A stretch of 52,567 bases of DNA from an uncultured Bacteroidales bacterium (GCA_902798705.1 CADBXS010000007.1:1-52567); one strand, 5' to 3'. Shown: positions 16,739 to 26,371, counted from the stretch's first letter. Notes: generated from the sequence alone by a model not told the origin. Program-made: numbers and translations.

Positions 16739-17737
16739 TTAGAGTCTAAACACCCCTAAAATCTTGTCCATCACCCAGTTGACAGAGGTGGCGCTCACGC
16801 AGTCGCAAGTGCATGTGGAGAAGCCACGGAGGTGGTTGACGACTTCTTGGATGAGGGGCATCTGCACGTGTGGGGGATTGGGCACGCTGATGAGCTGGTT
16901 CTGGTTTTCGGCGTAGAGGTGGATGGGGAGGTAGTCGAAGACGGAGAAGGAGATGGATCCGTTGCTGCCGACGATGGAGATGCGGTCGGTACGTGCGGAC
17001 TCATGGGCGACGAAGCACCAGGATGCGGCACCTGTGATACCTGAATGGAACTTGAAGCATGCGTTGATGGTGTCCTCCACGGGATAAATGCCGGCCATGT
17101 TGCTGCAGAAGCCTTCGGCCTCGATGATGTCACCGAACATCTGCTGAAGGAGGTCGATTTGGTGGGGAGCAAGGTCGTAGAAGTAGCCGCCGCCACCAGC
17201 GATGTCGGGCTGCAGGCGCCACGGCAGGTTGGTGCTGTTGTAGTCGAGTTCGCGCGGTGGCACTGCGAAGCGTATCTGGCAGGAGAGAATCTTGCCGATG
17301 ATGCCGATCTCGATGATTTCGCGCACCCGGACGAAGTAGGGGAGGTAGCGGCGGTAGTAGGCCACGAAGCAAGGGATGCCAGTGAGTTTGGAGATGCGAT
17401 TGACGCGTAGACAGTCGTTATAGCGAGCGGCGAGGGGCTTCTCCACATAGACGGGTTTGCCCGCACGCATGGCCATGACTGCGTAGGTGGCATGGGAGGA
17501 TGGTGGCGTGGCGATATAGACGGCGTTCACGTCGGGGTCGTTGACGAGTTCTTGTGGGTCGGTGTAGAACTTGCCGATGTGGTGGCGCTGTGCGTAGGAC
17601 TCGGCTTTGTCGTGGTTGCGACTCATGACGGCAACGACTTGGGAGCCTTCGACTTTTCCGAAGGCGGGCCCGCTTTTCTTTTCGGTCACTTCACCGCAAC
17701 CGATGAAGCCCCATTTGACGGTTTGTAGGGTGTTCAT
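16739..17737 (-). CDS. Gfo/Idh/MocA family oxidoreductase
   Basis: 332-residue NAD(P)-dependent sugar-type dehydrogenase. The Rossmann start KWGFIGCGEVTEKKSGPAF has a GxGxxx nucleotide loop; VYIATPPSSHA follows at the end of the domain, and KPVYVEKPLA holds the family's catalytic Lys motif (EKP). The C-terminal alpha/beta domain includes GGGGYFYDLAPHQIDLL with the conserved DxxxHxxD-type pattern. Members oxidise sugars, inositols or their nucleotide forms; the substrate cannot be assigned. The gene stands alone, and its upstream region contains a dispersed hairpin repeat. Confidence 0.9.
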   Translation of the reverse strand: MNTLQTVKWGFIGCGEVTEKKSGPAFGKVEGSQVVAVMSRNHDKAESYAQRHHIGKFYTDPQELVNDPDVNAVYIATPPSSHATYAVMAMRAGKPVYVEKPLAARYNDCLRVNRISKLTGIPCFVAYYRRYLPYFVRVREIIEIGIIGKILSCQIRFAVPPRELDYNSTNLPWRLQPDIAGGGGYFYDLAPHQIDLLQQMFGDIIEAEGFCSNMAGIYPVEDTINACFKFHSGITGAASWCFVAHESARTDRISIVGSNGSISFSVFDYLPIHLYAENQNQLISVPNPPHVQMPLIQEVVNHLRGFSTCTCDCVSATSVNWVMDKILGVFRL

Positions 17738-17756
17738 GGGAATGAAGAATGAATGG

Positions 17757-17800
17757 CCTCACCCCCAATCCCTCTCCAAGGGGAGAGTGGAGTAGAATGA
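17757..17800 (+). repeat. Dispersed hairpin repeat, copy 5
   Basis: Near-consensus copy in the divergent region between the oxidoreductase gene and the membrane protein at 17947. It is not behind a stop codon. Confidence 0.75.
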
Positions 17801-17890
17801 AGAAGGCGATAGCCAGTGAAAGAGCAATGTTCTTTTAACGATTAACGATTATCTTTTAACTTTCTTGATTTCTTAATTATTATTAAGCAG

Positions 17891-17921
17891 TTGCAAATGT
17901 AGGCTTTTTTGCGTAATTTTG
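17891..17921 (+). promoter_or_regulatory. Promoter for the 17947 membrane protein
   Basis: TTG at 17891-17893 and TAATTTTG at 17914-17921, with 20 bp between them. The -33 box lacks the leading T of TTTG. Confidence 0.55.
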
Positions 17922-17946
17922 CAAACCAAACGTAAAAAATAGCTGA

Positions 17947-18873
17947 ATGACTATGACGACAGAGAAAGATAATCAGAAGGAGCAGACGTTCTATTCGTAT
18001 AGAAGTGTGGCGAAATGCCTTTCCGCTGGTATCAGTTTTTTGACAGACCATTTCCTGCATCTGGTGAAGTTGTCGCTTCCCGTGGCAATTCCTCTTGCTG
18101 TGGTGCTGGCTGCGAGCATCTACGTGTCGTGTGATGTGAAGCTGTTGGCCAATCCCATCAACTTGCTCATGACGGAAGGTGTGCTGACATTCCTGCTGGT
18201 GTTGCTGACTGCGGCGTTTGTGGGATTCGTGTTCAACATGATCAGGATGAAGTCGGAGGAACTGGACTTGCGGACGGTACGGCTGAAGGATGCTTACAAG
18301 AAGCCGTTCTTCAAATTGACGGTGAATGCCTTCGTTGTGTCGGTGATATACATGGTGGTGATGTGTGGCTTCGGTTGGTTGATGATGAAGTCGATGATGC
18401 GTGAGGCGCATGACATGTCGGAGGTGGTGGAGAATATCGTTGGTGCGATTCTTGTACTGCTCATCATGATTGTGTTGTTCGTGCCGACGGGTTTCTGTTT
18501 GCCGAACGTGGAGCTGGGTGAGGGTTCTCTGATGAAGAAGTTCTGGAAGGGCTACAAGGTGGGCTGGAAGAAATGGGCTAAACTGTTTGCCATGACGCTC
18601 GTGGTGGGTATCATCGTGGGTGTGGTGGCCATCCTGTTGATGTCGCCAGCCATCGTCATCTCGCTGATGCAGCGCAATGCGTCGTTGAGTATGTTGGAGG
18701 GCGATGCGGTGAAGTTGCCAAGTCTGTTTCCTGTGTGGGAGGTGGTGGTGCTCCTGGTATCTACGTTCCTGCTCACGGTGCTGTCGTGGATTCAGTACCT
18801 GCCGTTGGCTTATCTCTATGCCTCGGTGAAGGAGGATATGGCTGAGAACAAGGATGGGCTGCCGATGATTTAA
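17947..18873 (+). CDS. Six-helix membrane protein of unknown function
   Basis: 308 residues, not recognised. There are about six hydrophobic segments (near 35-57, 72-97, 122-142, 158-180, 205-232 and 255-280). Between them FNMIRMKSEELDLRTVRLKD is a charged cytoplasmic loop, and KKFWKGYKVGWKKWAKL a basic amphipathic stretch preceding the fifth helix. The C-terminus is polar. The gene has its own promoter and is followed by a hairpin repeat, so it appears monocistronic. A long His/Gln-rich reading frame on the opposite strand is a shadow. Confidence 0.8.
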   Translation: MTMTTEKDNQKEQTFYSYRSVAKCLSAGISFLTDHFLHLVKLSLPVAIPLAVVLAASIYVSCDVKLLANPINLLMTEGVLTFLLVLLTAAFVGFVFNMIRMKSEELDLRTVRLKDAYKKPFFKLTVNAFVVSVIYMVVMCGFGWLMMKSMMREAHDMSEVVENIVGAILVLLIMIVLFVPTGFCLPNVELGEGSLMKKFWKGYKVGWKKWAKLFAMTLVVGIIVGVVAILLMSPAIVISLMQRNASLSMLEGDAVKLPSLFPVWEVVVLLVSTFLLTVLSWIQYLPLAYLYASVKEDMAENKDGLPMI

Positions 18874-18879
18874 AAAAAG

Positions 18880-18923
18880 CCTCACCCCCAGCCCCTCTCC
18901 AAGGGGAGAGGGGAGTGGAATGA
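18880..18923 (+). repeat. Dispersed hairpin repeat, copy 6
   Basis: Near-consensus copy 6 bases after the membrane-protein stop codon, sense orientation. Confidence 0.8.
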
Positions 18924-18959
18924 TCATCATAAAACGAAAATTCCGCAAGTGTTTTTTAA

Positions 18960-19080
18960 ACCACAGATGTAACGGATTGAACGGATTTTGCCGCCTCCTC
19001 GGCGGGATTTCTGAAGGAATTACACAGATTGCTCAAAGCCCTAGGGCTTTCTCATCTGTAAAATCTGCGTAATCTGTGGT
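18960..19080. repeat. ACCACAGAT-type inverted-repeat element
   Basis: Ends in inverted repeats: CCACAGAT near 18961 and ATCTGTGG ending at 19079, plus inner CAGATT/AATCTG copies. Inside are a CCGCC-GGCGG hairpin and the 16-bp perfect palindrome AAAGCCCTAGGGCTTT (19035-19050). A diverged partial relative with repeated CACAGAT occurs at about 34535-34562. It resembles non-coding mobile repeats common in this phylum. Confidence 0.55.
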
Positions 19081-19126
19081 GAAAGAAAAACTTGCTAAGG
19101 TTGAGTAAATAATAAAGATATAATTC

Positions 19127-20587
19127 ATGCGTAAGAAGAAAGCATTACCACTGCTGGAGAACGTGACTATCAGTGCTGTGGCTGCTGAGGGCAAGGCACT
19201 TGCACGGGTGGACGATAAGGTGGTGTTTGTGCCATATGTGGTGCCAGGCGACGTGGTGGACCTTCAGGTGAAGAAGAAAAAGAACAGCTATATGGAGGCT
19301 GTGGCCGTGAAGATTCATCAGGAGTCAGACTTGCGCGCCAAGCCGTTCTGCCATCACTATGGTGTGTGCGGCGGTTGCAAGTGGCAGTGCCTGAAATATG
19401 AGGAGCAGCTGAAGGCGAAGCAGCAGCAGGTGGTGGATAACCTTACCCGCATCGGGAAGATTGAACTGCCTGAGATTTCGCCGATTCTTGGCAGTGAGAA
19501 GACGACGGCGTATCGCAACAAACTGGAGTTCGGCTTCTCGTACAAGCGGTGGCTGACGGAAGAGGAGGTGCGCGAGAATGTGAAATACGAACAGATGAAT
19601 GCTGTGGGTTTCCACATCACGGGTGCTTTCGACAAGATTCTCGACATAGAGCAATGCTGGTTGATGGACGACGTGAACAACCGCATCCGAAACGATGTGC
19701 GTGCGTATGCGCTGGAGCACGGACTGACATTCTACGATCTGCGCAACAACAAGGGCTTGCTCCGCAGTCTGATGATTCGCAACTCGAACACGGGTGAGCT
19801 GATGTTCCTCGTGCAGTTCCGCATCGAAAACGACGAGGAGCGTGCACAGGCCATGGGACTTATGCAGCACCTGGCTGACACATTCCCAGAAATCACGTCG
19901 TTGTTGTATGTGGACAATCACAAGTGCAACGACACGTTTGGCGACCAGGAAGTGGTGGTGTTCAAGGGTGAGGACCACATCTTCGAGGAGATGGAAGGAC
20001 TGCGCTTCAAGGTGGGACCGAAGTCGTTCTACCAGACGAATACCGACCAGGCCTACCACCTCTACAAGGTGGCTCGCGACTTTGCCCAGCTCACGGGCAA
20101 CGAATTGGTGTATGACCTCTACACGGGTACGGGTACGATTGCCAATTTCGTGTCAAGACAGGCTCGCAAGGTGATTGGCATTGAGTACGTGCCTGAAGCG
20201 ATTGAGGATGCTCGTGTGAATTCGGACATCAACGGCATCGACAACACACTGTTCTTTGCCGGCGACATGAAGGACATCCTGAATCGCGAATTCATTGAGG
20301 AATACGGCAAGCCTGACGTCATCATCACCGACCCACCTCGTGCTGGTATGCATCAGGACGTGATTGACACGATTCTCTTTGCCGCTCCACAGCGTATCGT
20401 GTATGTTAGTTGTAACCCTGCCACTCAGGCTCGCGACTTGCAGTTGCTGGATGTGGACTACCAAGTGGTGAAGGTGCAGCCCGTGGATATGTTCCCTCAC
20501 ACGCAGCATGTGGAAAATGTGGTGCTACTCGAAAGGAAAAAAGCCTCACCCCCAACCCCTCTCCAAGGGGAGAGGGGAGTAGAATGA
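19127..20587 (+). CDS. rlmD: 23S rRNA (uracil-5-)-methyltransferase, RlmD type, with repeat-encoded tail
   Basis: 486 residues. TrmA/RlmD-family enzymes use SAM to make m5U in rRNA. An N-terminal TRAM domain (about 1-60) is followed by the Fe-S cysteine set CHHYGVCGGCKWQC (about 79-92). The SAM-binding motif is YDLYTGTGTIANF, then TDPPRAGMH and the catalytic Cys in YVSCNPATQARDL. The conserved protein ends at about ENVVLLER. The last 14 or so residues (KKASPPTPLQGERGVE) are translated from a dispersed hairpin repeat that also supplies the stop codon. RlmD is preferred over RlmCD or TrmA from general family resemblance. Confidence 0.88.
   Translation: MRKKKALPLLENVTISAVAAEGKALARVDDKVVFVPYVVPGDVVDLQVKKKKNSYMEAVAVKIHQESDLRAKPFCHHYGVCGGCKWQCLKYEEQLKAKQQQVVDNLTRIGKIELPEISPILGSEKTTAYRNKLEFGFSYKRWLTEEEVRENVKYEQMNAVGFHITGAFDKILDIEQCWLMDDVNNRIRNDVRAYALEHGLTFYDLRNNKGLLRSLMIRNSNTGELMFLVQFRIENDEERAQAMGLMQHLADTFPEITSLLYVDNHKCNDTFGDQEVVVFKGEDHIFEEMEGLRFKVGPKSFYQTNTDQAYHLYKVARDFAQLTGNELVYDLYTGTGTIANFVSRQARKVIGIEYVPEAIEDARVNSDINGIDNTLFFAGDMKDILNREFIEEYGKPDVIITDPPRAGMHQDVIDTILFAAPQRIVYVSCNPATQARDLQLLDVDYQVVKVQPVDMFPHTQHVENVVLLERKKASPPTPLQGERGVE
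20544..20587 (+). repeat. Dispersed hairpin repeat, copy 7, inside the end of rlmD
   Basis: Consensus copy (CCTCACC...AGTAGAATGA) in sense orientation. It forms the last codons and the TGA stop of rlmD. Confidence 0.85.
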
Positions 20588-20588
20588 T

Positions 20589-20636
20589 AATAATTAAAAA
20601 TGACAATATACTTTGAACAATTAATTTTTAATTATT
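20589..20636 (+). terminator. 13-bp AT-rich stem-loop after rlmD
   Basis: AATAATTAAAAAT (20589-20601) and its exact complement (20624-20636). It is weakly terminator-like because the stem has no G or C. Confidence 0.35.
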
Positions 20637-20657
20637 CATTTTTAATTTAATGAAGCC

Positions 20658-21569
20658 ATGTCGTCTCAAGATTATTATAATAGGAAATTGGCGAACCAAT
20701 ACACTGACTATGTGGTGAAGGAGCCATGCGAACTCTTGCAGTTCCTGATGACTTACGTGCCAGGCAATACTCGCACGAAAGCGAAGCAGTTGTTGAGCCA
20801 GAAGATGGTGTTCGTGGATAAGGTGATTACCACACAGTTTAATACACCGCTGAAAGCAGGACAGCTGGTACAGATAGCCAAACGAGGGAACCTGCACCAG
20901 TTCCGGAATAAATACGTGAAGATTCTCTACGAGGATGCTTTTCTTCTCGTCATTGAAAAGAAGGAGGGCATCATCACCAATACGATGCCGGGAGGAAAGG
21001 AAAACTCCGTGAAGCGTATCCTCGATGAATACGTGAAGCGCAAGAGCCGTTCCATCAGCGTGCATACAGTGCATCGACTTGATCGTGTCACATCGGGACT
21101 GCTCATCTTCGCCAAGCGCCGCGACGTGCAACAGATGTTCACCGAGCATTGGCACGACATTGTGAAGGACCGCCGCTACGTGGCTGTGGTGCAGGGGCAG
21201 ATGGAGAAGGACAGCGGAACGGTGGAGTCGTGGCTCACCGACAACAAGATGTTTGTCACCTTCTCGACGAACTACGACAACGGTGGAAAATACGCCATCA
21301 CGCACTACCGCACGCTGAAGCGCTCTGAGGAATACTCGCTGGTAGAATTGAAACTGGAAACAGGGCGCAAGAACCAGATTCGTGTGCACATGCAGGATTT
21401 GCAGCACCCCGTAGTGGGCGACTTGAAATATGGTTCCGACGTGGATCCTATCGGGCGTGTGTGCCTTCATGCCTACCGCATCGAGTTTGTGCATCCTATC
21501 ACGCGCGAACTGCTCTCGTTCGAAACTCCTATTCCTCAGGCTTTCCTATCCATTATGAAAAACGCATAG
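20658..21569 (+). CDS. RluA-family 23S rRNA pseudouridine synthase
   Basis: 303 residues. An N-terminal S4-like RNA-binding region (about 20-80: ELLQFLMTYVPGNTRTKAKQ, then LLSQKMVFVD) precedes the catalytic domain. The catalytic Asp lies in TVHRLDRVTSGLLIFAK, followed by YVAVVQG and the C-terminal GRKNQIRVHMQ motif, all diagnostic of RluA/RluD enzymes. It isomerises uridine in rRNA and acts in the cytoplasm. The start at 20658 follows a short AT-rich leader. It is next to rlmD, another rRNA modification gene, but hairpins separate them. Confidence 0.9.
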   Translation: MSSQDYYNRKLANQYTDYVVKEPCELLQFLMTYVPGNTRTKAKQLLSQKMVFVDKVITTQFNTPLKAGQLVQIAKRGNLHQFRNKYVKILYEDAFLLVIEKKEGIITNTMPGGKENSVKRILDEYVKRKSRSISVHTVHRLDRVTSGLLIFAKRRDVQQMFTEHWHDIVKDRRYVAVVQGQMEKDSGTVESWLTDNKMFVTFSTNYDNGGKYAITHYRTLKRSEEYSLVELKLETGRKNQIRVHMQDLQHPVVGDLKYGSDVDPIGRVCLHAYRIEFVHPITRELLSFETPIPQAFLSIMKNA

Positions 21570-21653
21570 CACACATACACAAGTGTGGCTGTGCGTCTTT
21601 CGTCGTTTTATATATCACCTATTACTAATCAATATGAACTATTTTACGGAGTT

Positions 21654-24600
21654 ATGAAAAAGAACGTATTACTATTTATGTTATTGGCTGTTGCGAATGT
21701 TTGCTTTGCTCAGCGAATTGTGGATAAGCTGGACCGTGGACTTGTGGCACAGAAGGCCTCAAGGGGCGTGTTTCTCTCCTGGCGTATTCTGGGTGAGGAA
21801 TACTACGACGTGAGCTATCATGTGTATCGTGACGGTGTGAAAATCACTGATACTCCGCTCAATGTGTCGAACTACAGCGATACGGGCGGCACTATCTCGA
21901 ATAGCTATGCCATTGCCGCCGTGGTGCGTGGCGTGGAGCAGGAACCTTGTAAGGCGGTGAAGCCATGGTCTTCCAGCTACAAGGAAATCACTCCCAAGCA
22001 CGATGCCTCGTTGCTGAGCACCTATGTGCCCAACGATGCTTGCTGTGCCGATGTGGATGGCGATGGAGAATTGGAAATACTGCTGAAATATGACAATCAG
22101 AGCGAGATGGCGCAAAGCTATCCGAAGTATGGCCCTACGATAAATGGTGTTGTCACCCGTGAGCACACACTCCTGGAGTGCCTGAAGATGGACGGCACAG
22201 TGCTGTGGTGGGTGAACTGCGGTCCGAACATGGGCGACTTCCAGAATAACGAAATCAATATCGTTGGCTACGACTGGGACGGTGACGGCAAGGCAGAGGT
22301 GGTGATTCGTGCTGCTGATGGTACGACGATTCATCAGGCCGACGGCAAGGTCTTCACCGTAGGAAATGCCAATCTGAACTACAGAGCCAACACGGGTGGC
22401 GGCACTAACTGGTTTATGCACGACGGTGCCGAATATCTGGTATATATGAACGGAGAGACAGGTAAGCCTTATCAGTGTGTCACCTATCCTTTGCTGCGAC
22501 TGGAAAGCGGGGAGAACGACCTCAACGCTGCTTGGGGCGACGGCTACGGCCACCGCAGTTCGAAGTATTTCTTTGGCGCACCTTATCTTGATGGACATAA
22601 GCCAAGTATCTTCTTGGCACGAGGCATCTACACTCGCCACAAGATGGTGGCCTACGACGTGAATCCCGAAACCCACGAACTGGTGCTGCGCTGGAGATGG
22701 TACAACAATACGAATGGTCCGTGGAAGGGACAGGGCTATCACAACTTTGGAATTGCCGATGTGGATTGGGACGGACGCGATGAGATTGTGTTCGGTTCGA
22801 TGGTGATAGACGACAATGGAAAAGGACTTTCAACCACAGGTTTGGGACATGGCGACGCACAGCATTGCGGAGACTTCAACCCATATGTTCATGGGCAGGA
22901 AATCTATGCCTGCAATGAGGATCAAGCTGGTAACAACTACCGCGATGCCACCACCAGCAAGATGTATCACCGCTTCAATGCCAGCAACGACGACGGACGT
23001 GCCATGGCAGGTAATTTCTGCAACAACTTCCCTGGTGGACTCGGATGCTCGGCACGCGAAGGTGCCATTAGTCTGGTTTACAATGATCCTGTTGAAGGAC
23101 TCAACACTACGGGTGTGAATACAAACTTCCGCATCTATTGGGACGGCGACTTGTGCGAAGAGACCTTCAACTATCTCAATGGAAAAAACACGGAGGGATG
23201 CGTGGCCAAGTATGGCAGCTGGACACCTATTTATACTTGTGCAGGTTCGATGACCAACAACGATACGAAGGGAACCCCTTGCTATCAGGGCGACATCTTA
23301 GGTGACTGGCGCGAGGAAATCATCATGCGTACTGCCAACAACCGCATCCGCATCTATTCCACACCAACTCCAACGAAATATCGCAACTACACGCTGTGGC
23401 ACGACTATCAGTATCGCAACGCGATGGTATGGCAGATGTGTGGCTACAACCAGCCGCCTCACGTGAGCTATTTCCTTGGCGAAATGGAGAACATCACTGT
23501 AGCTCCACCTCCACTCATCATGACAGGACGCAAGCAAGTGACGGATGGCGGTACCATCAGCAGTGCGCTCAACGGAGAGCACGTCATCGTGTGTGAAAAT
23601 GGCAACAGTCAGGTGACGATTGAAGATGGCGCAAAACCATATATCCTCACCTTCAATGTGCCTACATGGGTGCAGGGAACGGCAAACAGCGAATACTCCT
23701 CCAAGACAGCTACTATCAAATACAATACCTACACTTGCAACGTGACTGGCGGTGGCATCGCTGGAGAGGCACGCATCGTGAAGCAAGGCGATGGTGTCCT
23801 TAATCTGCCAAAGGCTGAATTCACCCATACGGGCGAAACATACGTTTGGGCAGGTGTGCTGAATTTCGACGGAACGATGCGCAATTCCGACCTCCATCTG
23901 AGTCGATTTGCAGAACTCAACTCCAACGGTGGCGAGTTCAAGAGTCTCTCGGCTGAGTATGCATCAGTTGTTCGTCCAGGTGGAGAGTCCGCAGTTGGTA
24001 CGATTCAGTTATCGGAAGGCCTTTCCTTAGGTTTTGGTTCCCGCATCATTATCGACATCGATGCTGCCTCCAACACCAACGACTGCGTGAAGGCGAAGAG
24101 CATCAGCATCGAACGAAAGACTGGTACGGCATGGACGAAGTACGGACCTGAATACATTCAGCCTGTCATCGAAGTAAGAGGCAAGGACATCGTTGCCGGA
24201 GAATATGTGATAATGGAAGCTGAAAATATTGAAGGAGTGGTTTCGAATCTCAAGATTGAAGGCGAAGACATCGGTTCTTTCAAGTCGGGAATCCGTTTCG
24301 AAGACGGAAAAGTCATCCTTTCGCTGGGTGGTACCCGTGGCGCAACCAATATTGAATGGACTGGTGCCAACAGTACAGTGTGGAACTTTGCCGATGCCAA
24401 GAACTTCGTAGTGTCGGGCGACGAAAGTGCAACAGCCGACTTCTTCGTGTTTGGAGATGTGGTTGAGTTCAACGACAATGCTTCGAAGTTCGTCGTTGAT
24501 ATTGCAGAAAACGTGGCTCCATCCGAAGTGATTGTCAACACGGACAAGAACTACACCTTCCAAGGTGCTGGCTCCATCACAGACGGTTCTCTTGTGAAGG

Positions 24601-26303
24601 AAGGAACAGGCTCATTAACTATACTCAACACCAATTCATACACAGGCGGAAACTATCTGAAGGGTGGAACGGTGAAAGTAAATTCCCTCTCCAACGATAT
24701 TTCTGCAATGGGTAACTTGGGAGCAGTAACCAATACTCCTGCTAAATTCACCATGGAAAATGGAGCCGTGCTTCAGAGCACAACAGCTGTGACGAATGGT
24801 TCTCCTATTAGGATGATTGGCGAAGCAGGAGGTGGCATCACTTGCTCAGCCGATTTCGTTCAGCAGAAGCCTATCAGTGGTACACTGTTGACGAAGAAAG
24901 GCACAGGATGCCTCAAGACAGGTGCTACGAATAATAGCCTCACACGACTGGTGATTGAGGGTGGTTCTGTTGCTGCACAAGCCGGAAATCCTGCTGCTAC
25001 CGTAGAGTTCCACAGCGGTACACTTTGGGATGACGCGCAGGCTACAACCCATGCCATTGAAGTACCTAAGGGAAAAGCAGGTACATGGCAATTGACATAC
25101 ACCTATTATACTGCATACGCTAACAAACTGACAGGAGAGGGAACGCTCACTATCGTTCCTCGAAATACTGTCAGTCGTGTGCGAATCACTGGCAACTGGT
25201 CTGAATTTGCTGGAACCATCAAGCACAACACTAGTGTTTGGCTTCCACTCGATGCCTCCACAGGATTGCCTAATGGCACACTCGACGTGGCAGCAGGTTC
25301 CACCGTTTCCAATGTGTGCAGAACCTTCCGCATCGGACGACTCACAGGTGGTGGCGACTTGGCTCATCCTATTGCCGACTTCAAGAGCTCGGCAGCAGTC
25401 AATGGTAGCAACACCTGGCAGGTGGGTAACAGCAGCGAGACACTTGGTAACTTCACCTTTGCTGGCAGAATCACGGATGCCGGAGGTAACAATAAGGCGA
25501 ACTTCGAGAAAGTGGGTACATGCAAAATGTCCACGTCGGGAGTGTGGGACAACACCGGTACCGTTAAAATTCAGGAGGGAGAACTCCACATCAATTCGGG
25601 CTCAGTTCTGGGTAAGGGAGCACTTACCGTCGCAGCTGGAGCACGCCTAAGCGGTATTACCAAGGCCGGTTTGCCACTTACTAACTCTTCGTTTACCATC
25701 CAGGGAGAACTTCAAGTGGGTAGTACTGCCACCGCCGCTTCGGGCTTCATGGACTTCAATGGCACGAACGTAAGCTTTGGAACCAATGCACGACTGATTC
25801 TTGGTTTGCGCACTGCAAGTACGAAGGAAACCACAGCCAGTGGCACTTATATTACGAATGTGGGAACACTCAACATGAATGGTACCATCGCTCCTTATCT
25901 CTATTCAGGCTACCTCCCAACCGAAGGCGACGAACTCCGCTTGTGGACTAACGTGGGAAGTGTGAAGGGTACTCCTCAGTTCGACCTTCCTACCATACAT
26001 GAATGTAGCAAGGACGGCTGCATCTACGAGATTGTTTGGGACACCAGCGACATCGCCCAGGGCATCCTGCGTATTGCCTCCGTGAAAGACGTGACAACAG
26101 GGATTCAGTCTTTGGCGATAGCTGACGATGAAATCGTGGAAGCGCAAGTCTTCACACTCAATGGCGAACCTGTTTGCAACTTCTATTCGCCTCTGAAGTC
26201 GGTCAACACCGCCTTCCGCAATACAGCTACTTCAAAGGGCATTTATCTCTTGAAGATGAAGACGGAAGCAGGCAAGACACTCAGCTGGAAGGTGCTGAAG
26301 TGA
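21654..26303 (+). CDS. PL11 rhamnogalacturonan lyase with autotransporter-type repeats and sorting tail
   Basis: 1549 residues from the ATG at 21654, which starts a signal peptide (MKKNVLLFMLLAVANVCFA). The PL11 beta-propeller lyase region spans about 20-620: RGLVAQKASRGVFLSWRILG, DVDGDGELEILLKYD, WDGDGKAEVVIRAADGT and DWREEIIMRT with metal-binding Asp-rich loops. It splits the rhamnogalacturonan-I backbone of pectin. The rest is unusual. From about 975 come autotransporter-associated beta-strand repeats (LVKEGTGSLTIL, TGGNYLKGGTVKV; again KVGTCKMSTSG). The C-terminus (VFTLNGEPV, KGIYLLKMKTE, KTLSWKVLK) resembles a T9SS sorting domain. Typical PL11 enzymes are near 600 residues, so over half of this protein is added surface architecture. 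Confidence 0.85.
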   Translation: MKKNVLLFMLLAVANVCFAQRIVDKLDRGLVAQKASRGVFLSWRILGEEYYDVSYHVYRDGVKITDTPLNVSNYSDTGGTISNSYAIAAVVRGVEQEPCKAVKPWSSSYKEITPKHDASLLSTYVPNDACCADVDGDGELEILLKYDNQSEMAQSYPKYGPTINGVVTREHTLLECLKMDGTVLWWVNCGPNMGDFQNNEINIVGYDWDGDGKAEVVIRAADGTTIHQADGKVFTVGNANLNYRANTGGGTNWFMHDGAEYLVYMNGETGKPYQCVTYPLLRLESGENDLNAAWGDGYGHRSSKYFFGAPYLDGHKPSIFLARGIYTRHKMVAYDVNPETHELVLRWRWYNNTNGPWKGQGYHNFGIADVDWDGRDEIVFGSMVIDDNGKGLSTTGLGHGDAQHCGDFNPYVHGQEIYACNEDQAGNNYRDATTSKMYHRFNASNDDGRAMAGNFCNNFPGGLGCSAREGAISLVYNDPVEGLNTTGVNTNFRIYWDGDLCEETFNYLNGKNTEGCVAKYGSWTPIYTCAGSMTNNDTKGTPCYQGDILGDWREEIIMRTANNRIRIYSTPTPTKYRNYTLWHDYQYRNAMVWQMCGYNQPPHVSYFLGEMENITVAPPPLIMTGRKQVTDGGTISSALNGEHVIVCENGNSQVTIEDGAKPYILTFNVPTWVQGTANSEYSSKTATIKYNTYTCNVTGGGIAGEARIVKQGDGVLNLPKAEFTHTGETYVWAGVLNFDGTMRNSDLHLSRFAELNSNGGEFKSLSAEYASVVRPGGESAVGTIQLSEGLSLGFGSRIIIDIDAASNTNDCVKAKSISIERKTGTAWTKYGPEYIQPVIEVRGKDIVAGEYVIMEAENIEGVVSNLKIEGEDIGSFKSGIRFEDGKVILSLGGTRGATNIEWTGANSTVWNFADAKNFVVSGDESATADFFVFGDVVEFNDNASKFVVDIAENVAPSEVIVNTDKNYTFQGAGSITDGSLVKEGTGSLTILNTNSYTGGNYLKGGTVKVNSLSNDISAMGNLGAVTNTPAKFTMENGAVLQSTTAVTNGSPIRMIGEAGGGITCSADFVQQKPISGTLLTKKGTGCLKTGATNNSLTRLVIEGGSVAAQAGNPAATVEFHSGTLWDDAQATTHAIEVPKGKAGTWQLTYTYYTAYANKLTGEGTLTIVPRNTVSRVRITGNWSEFAGTIKHNTSVWLPLDASTGLPNGTLDVAAGSTVSNVCRTFRIGRLTGGGDLAHPIADFKSSAAVNGSNTWQVGNSSETLGNFTFAGRITDAGGNNKANFEKVGTCKMSTSGVWDNTGTVKIQEGELHINSGSVLGKGALTVAAGARLSGITKAGLPLTNSSFTIQGELQVGSTATAASGFMDFNGTNVSFGTNARLILGLRTASTKETTASGTYITNVGTLNMNGTIAPYLYSGYLPTEGDELRLWTNVGSVKGTPQFDLPTIHECSKDGCIYEIVWDTSDIAQGILRIASVKDVTTGIQSLAIADDEIVEAQVFTLNGEPVCNFYSPLKSVNTAFRNTATSKGIYLLKMKTEAGKTLSWKVLK

Positions 26304-26371
26304 TTTGTCCCCAAGGACAATTTGCAGGGGAGTGGGCAAAAAAGACAATTGCTCACTCTCCTTTTTATTTT

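Noticed and set aside
17842-18948. Long minus-strand reading frame of 368 codons
   Set aside because: Its His/Gln/Arg-rich composition is that of an antisense shadow of the 17947-18873 membrane protein, and it has no domain or ribosome site.
22522-22860. Arg-rich minus-strand frame inside the PL11 gene
   Set aside because: Low-complexity shadow frame opposite a gene with clear protein-level domains.
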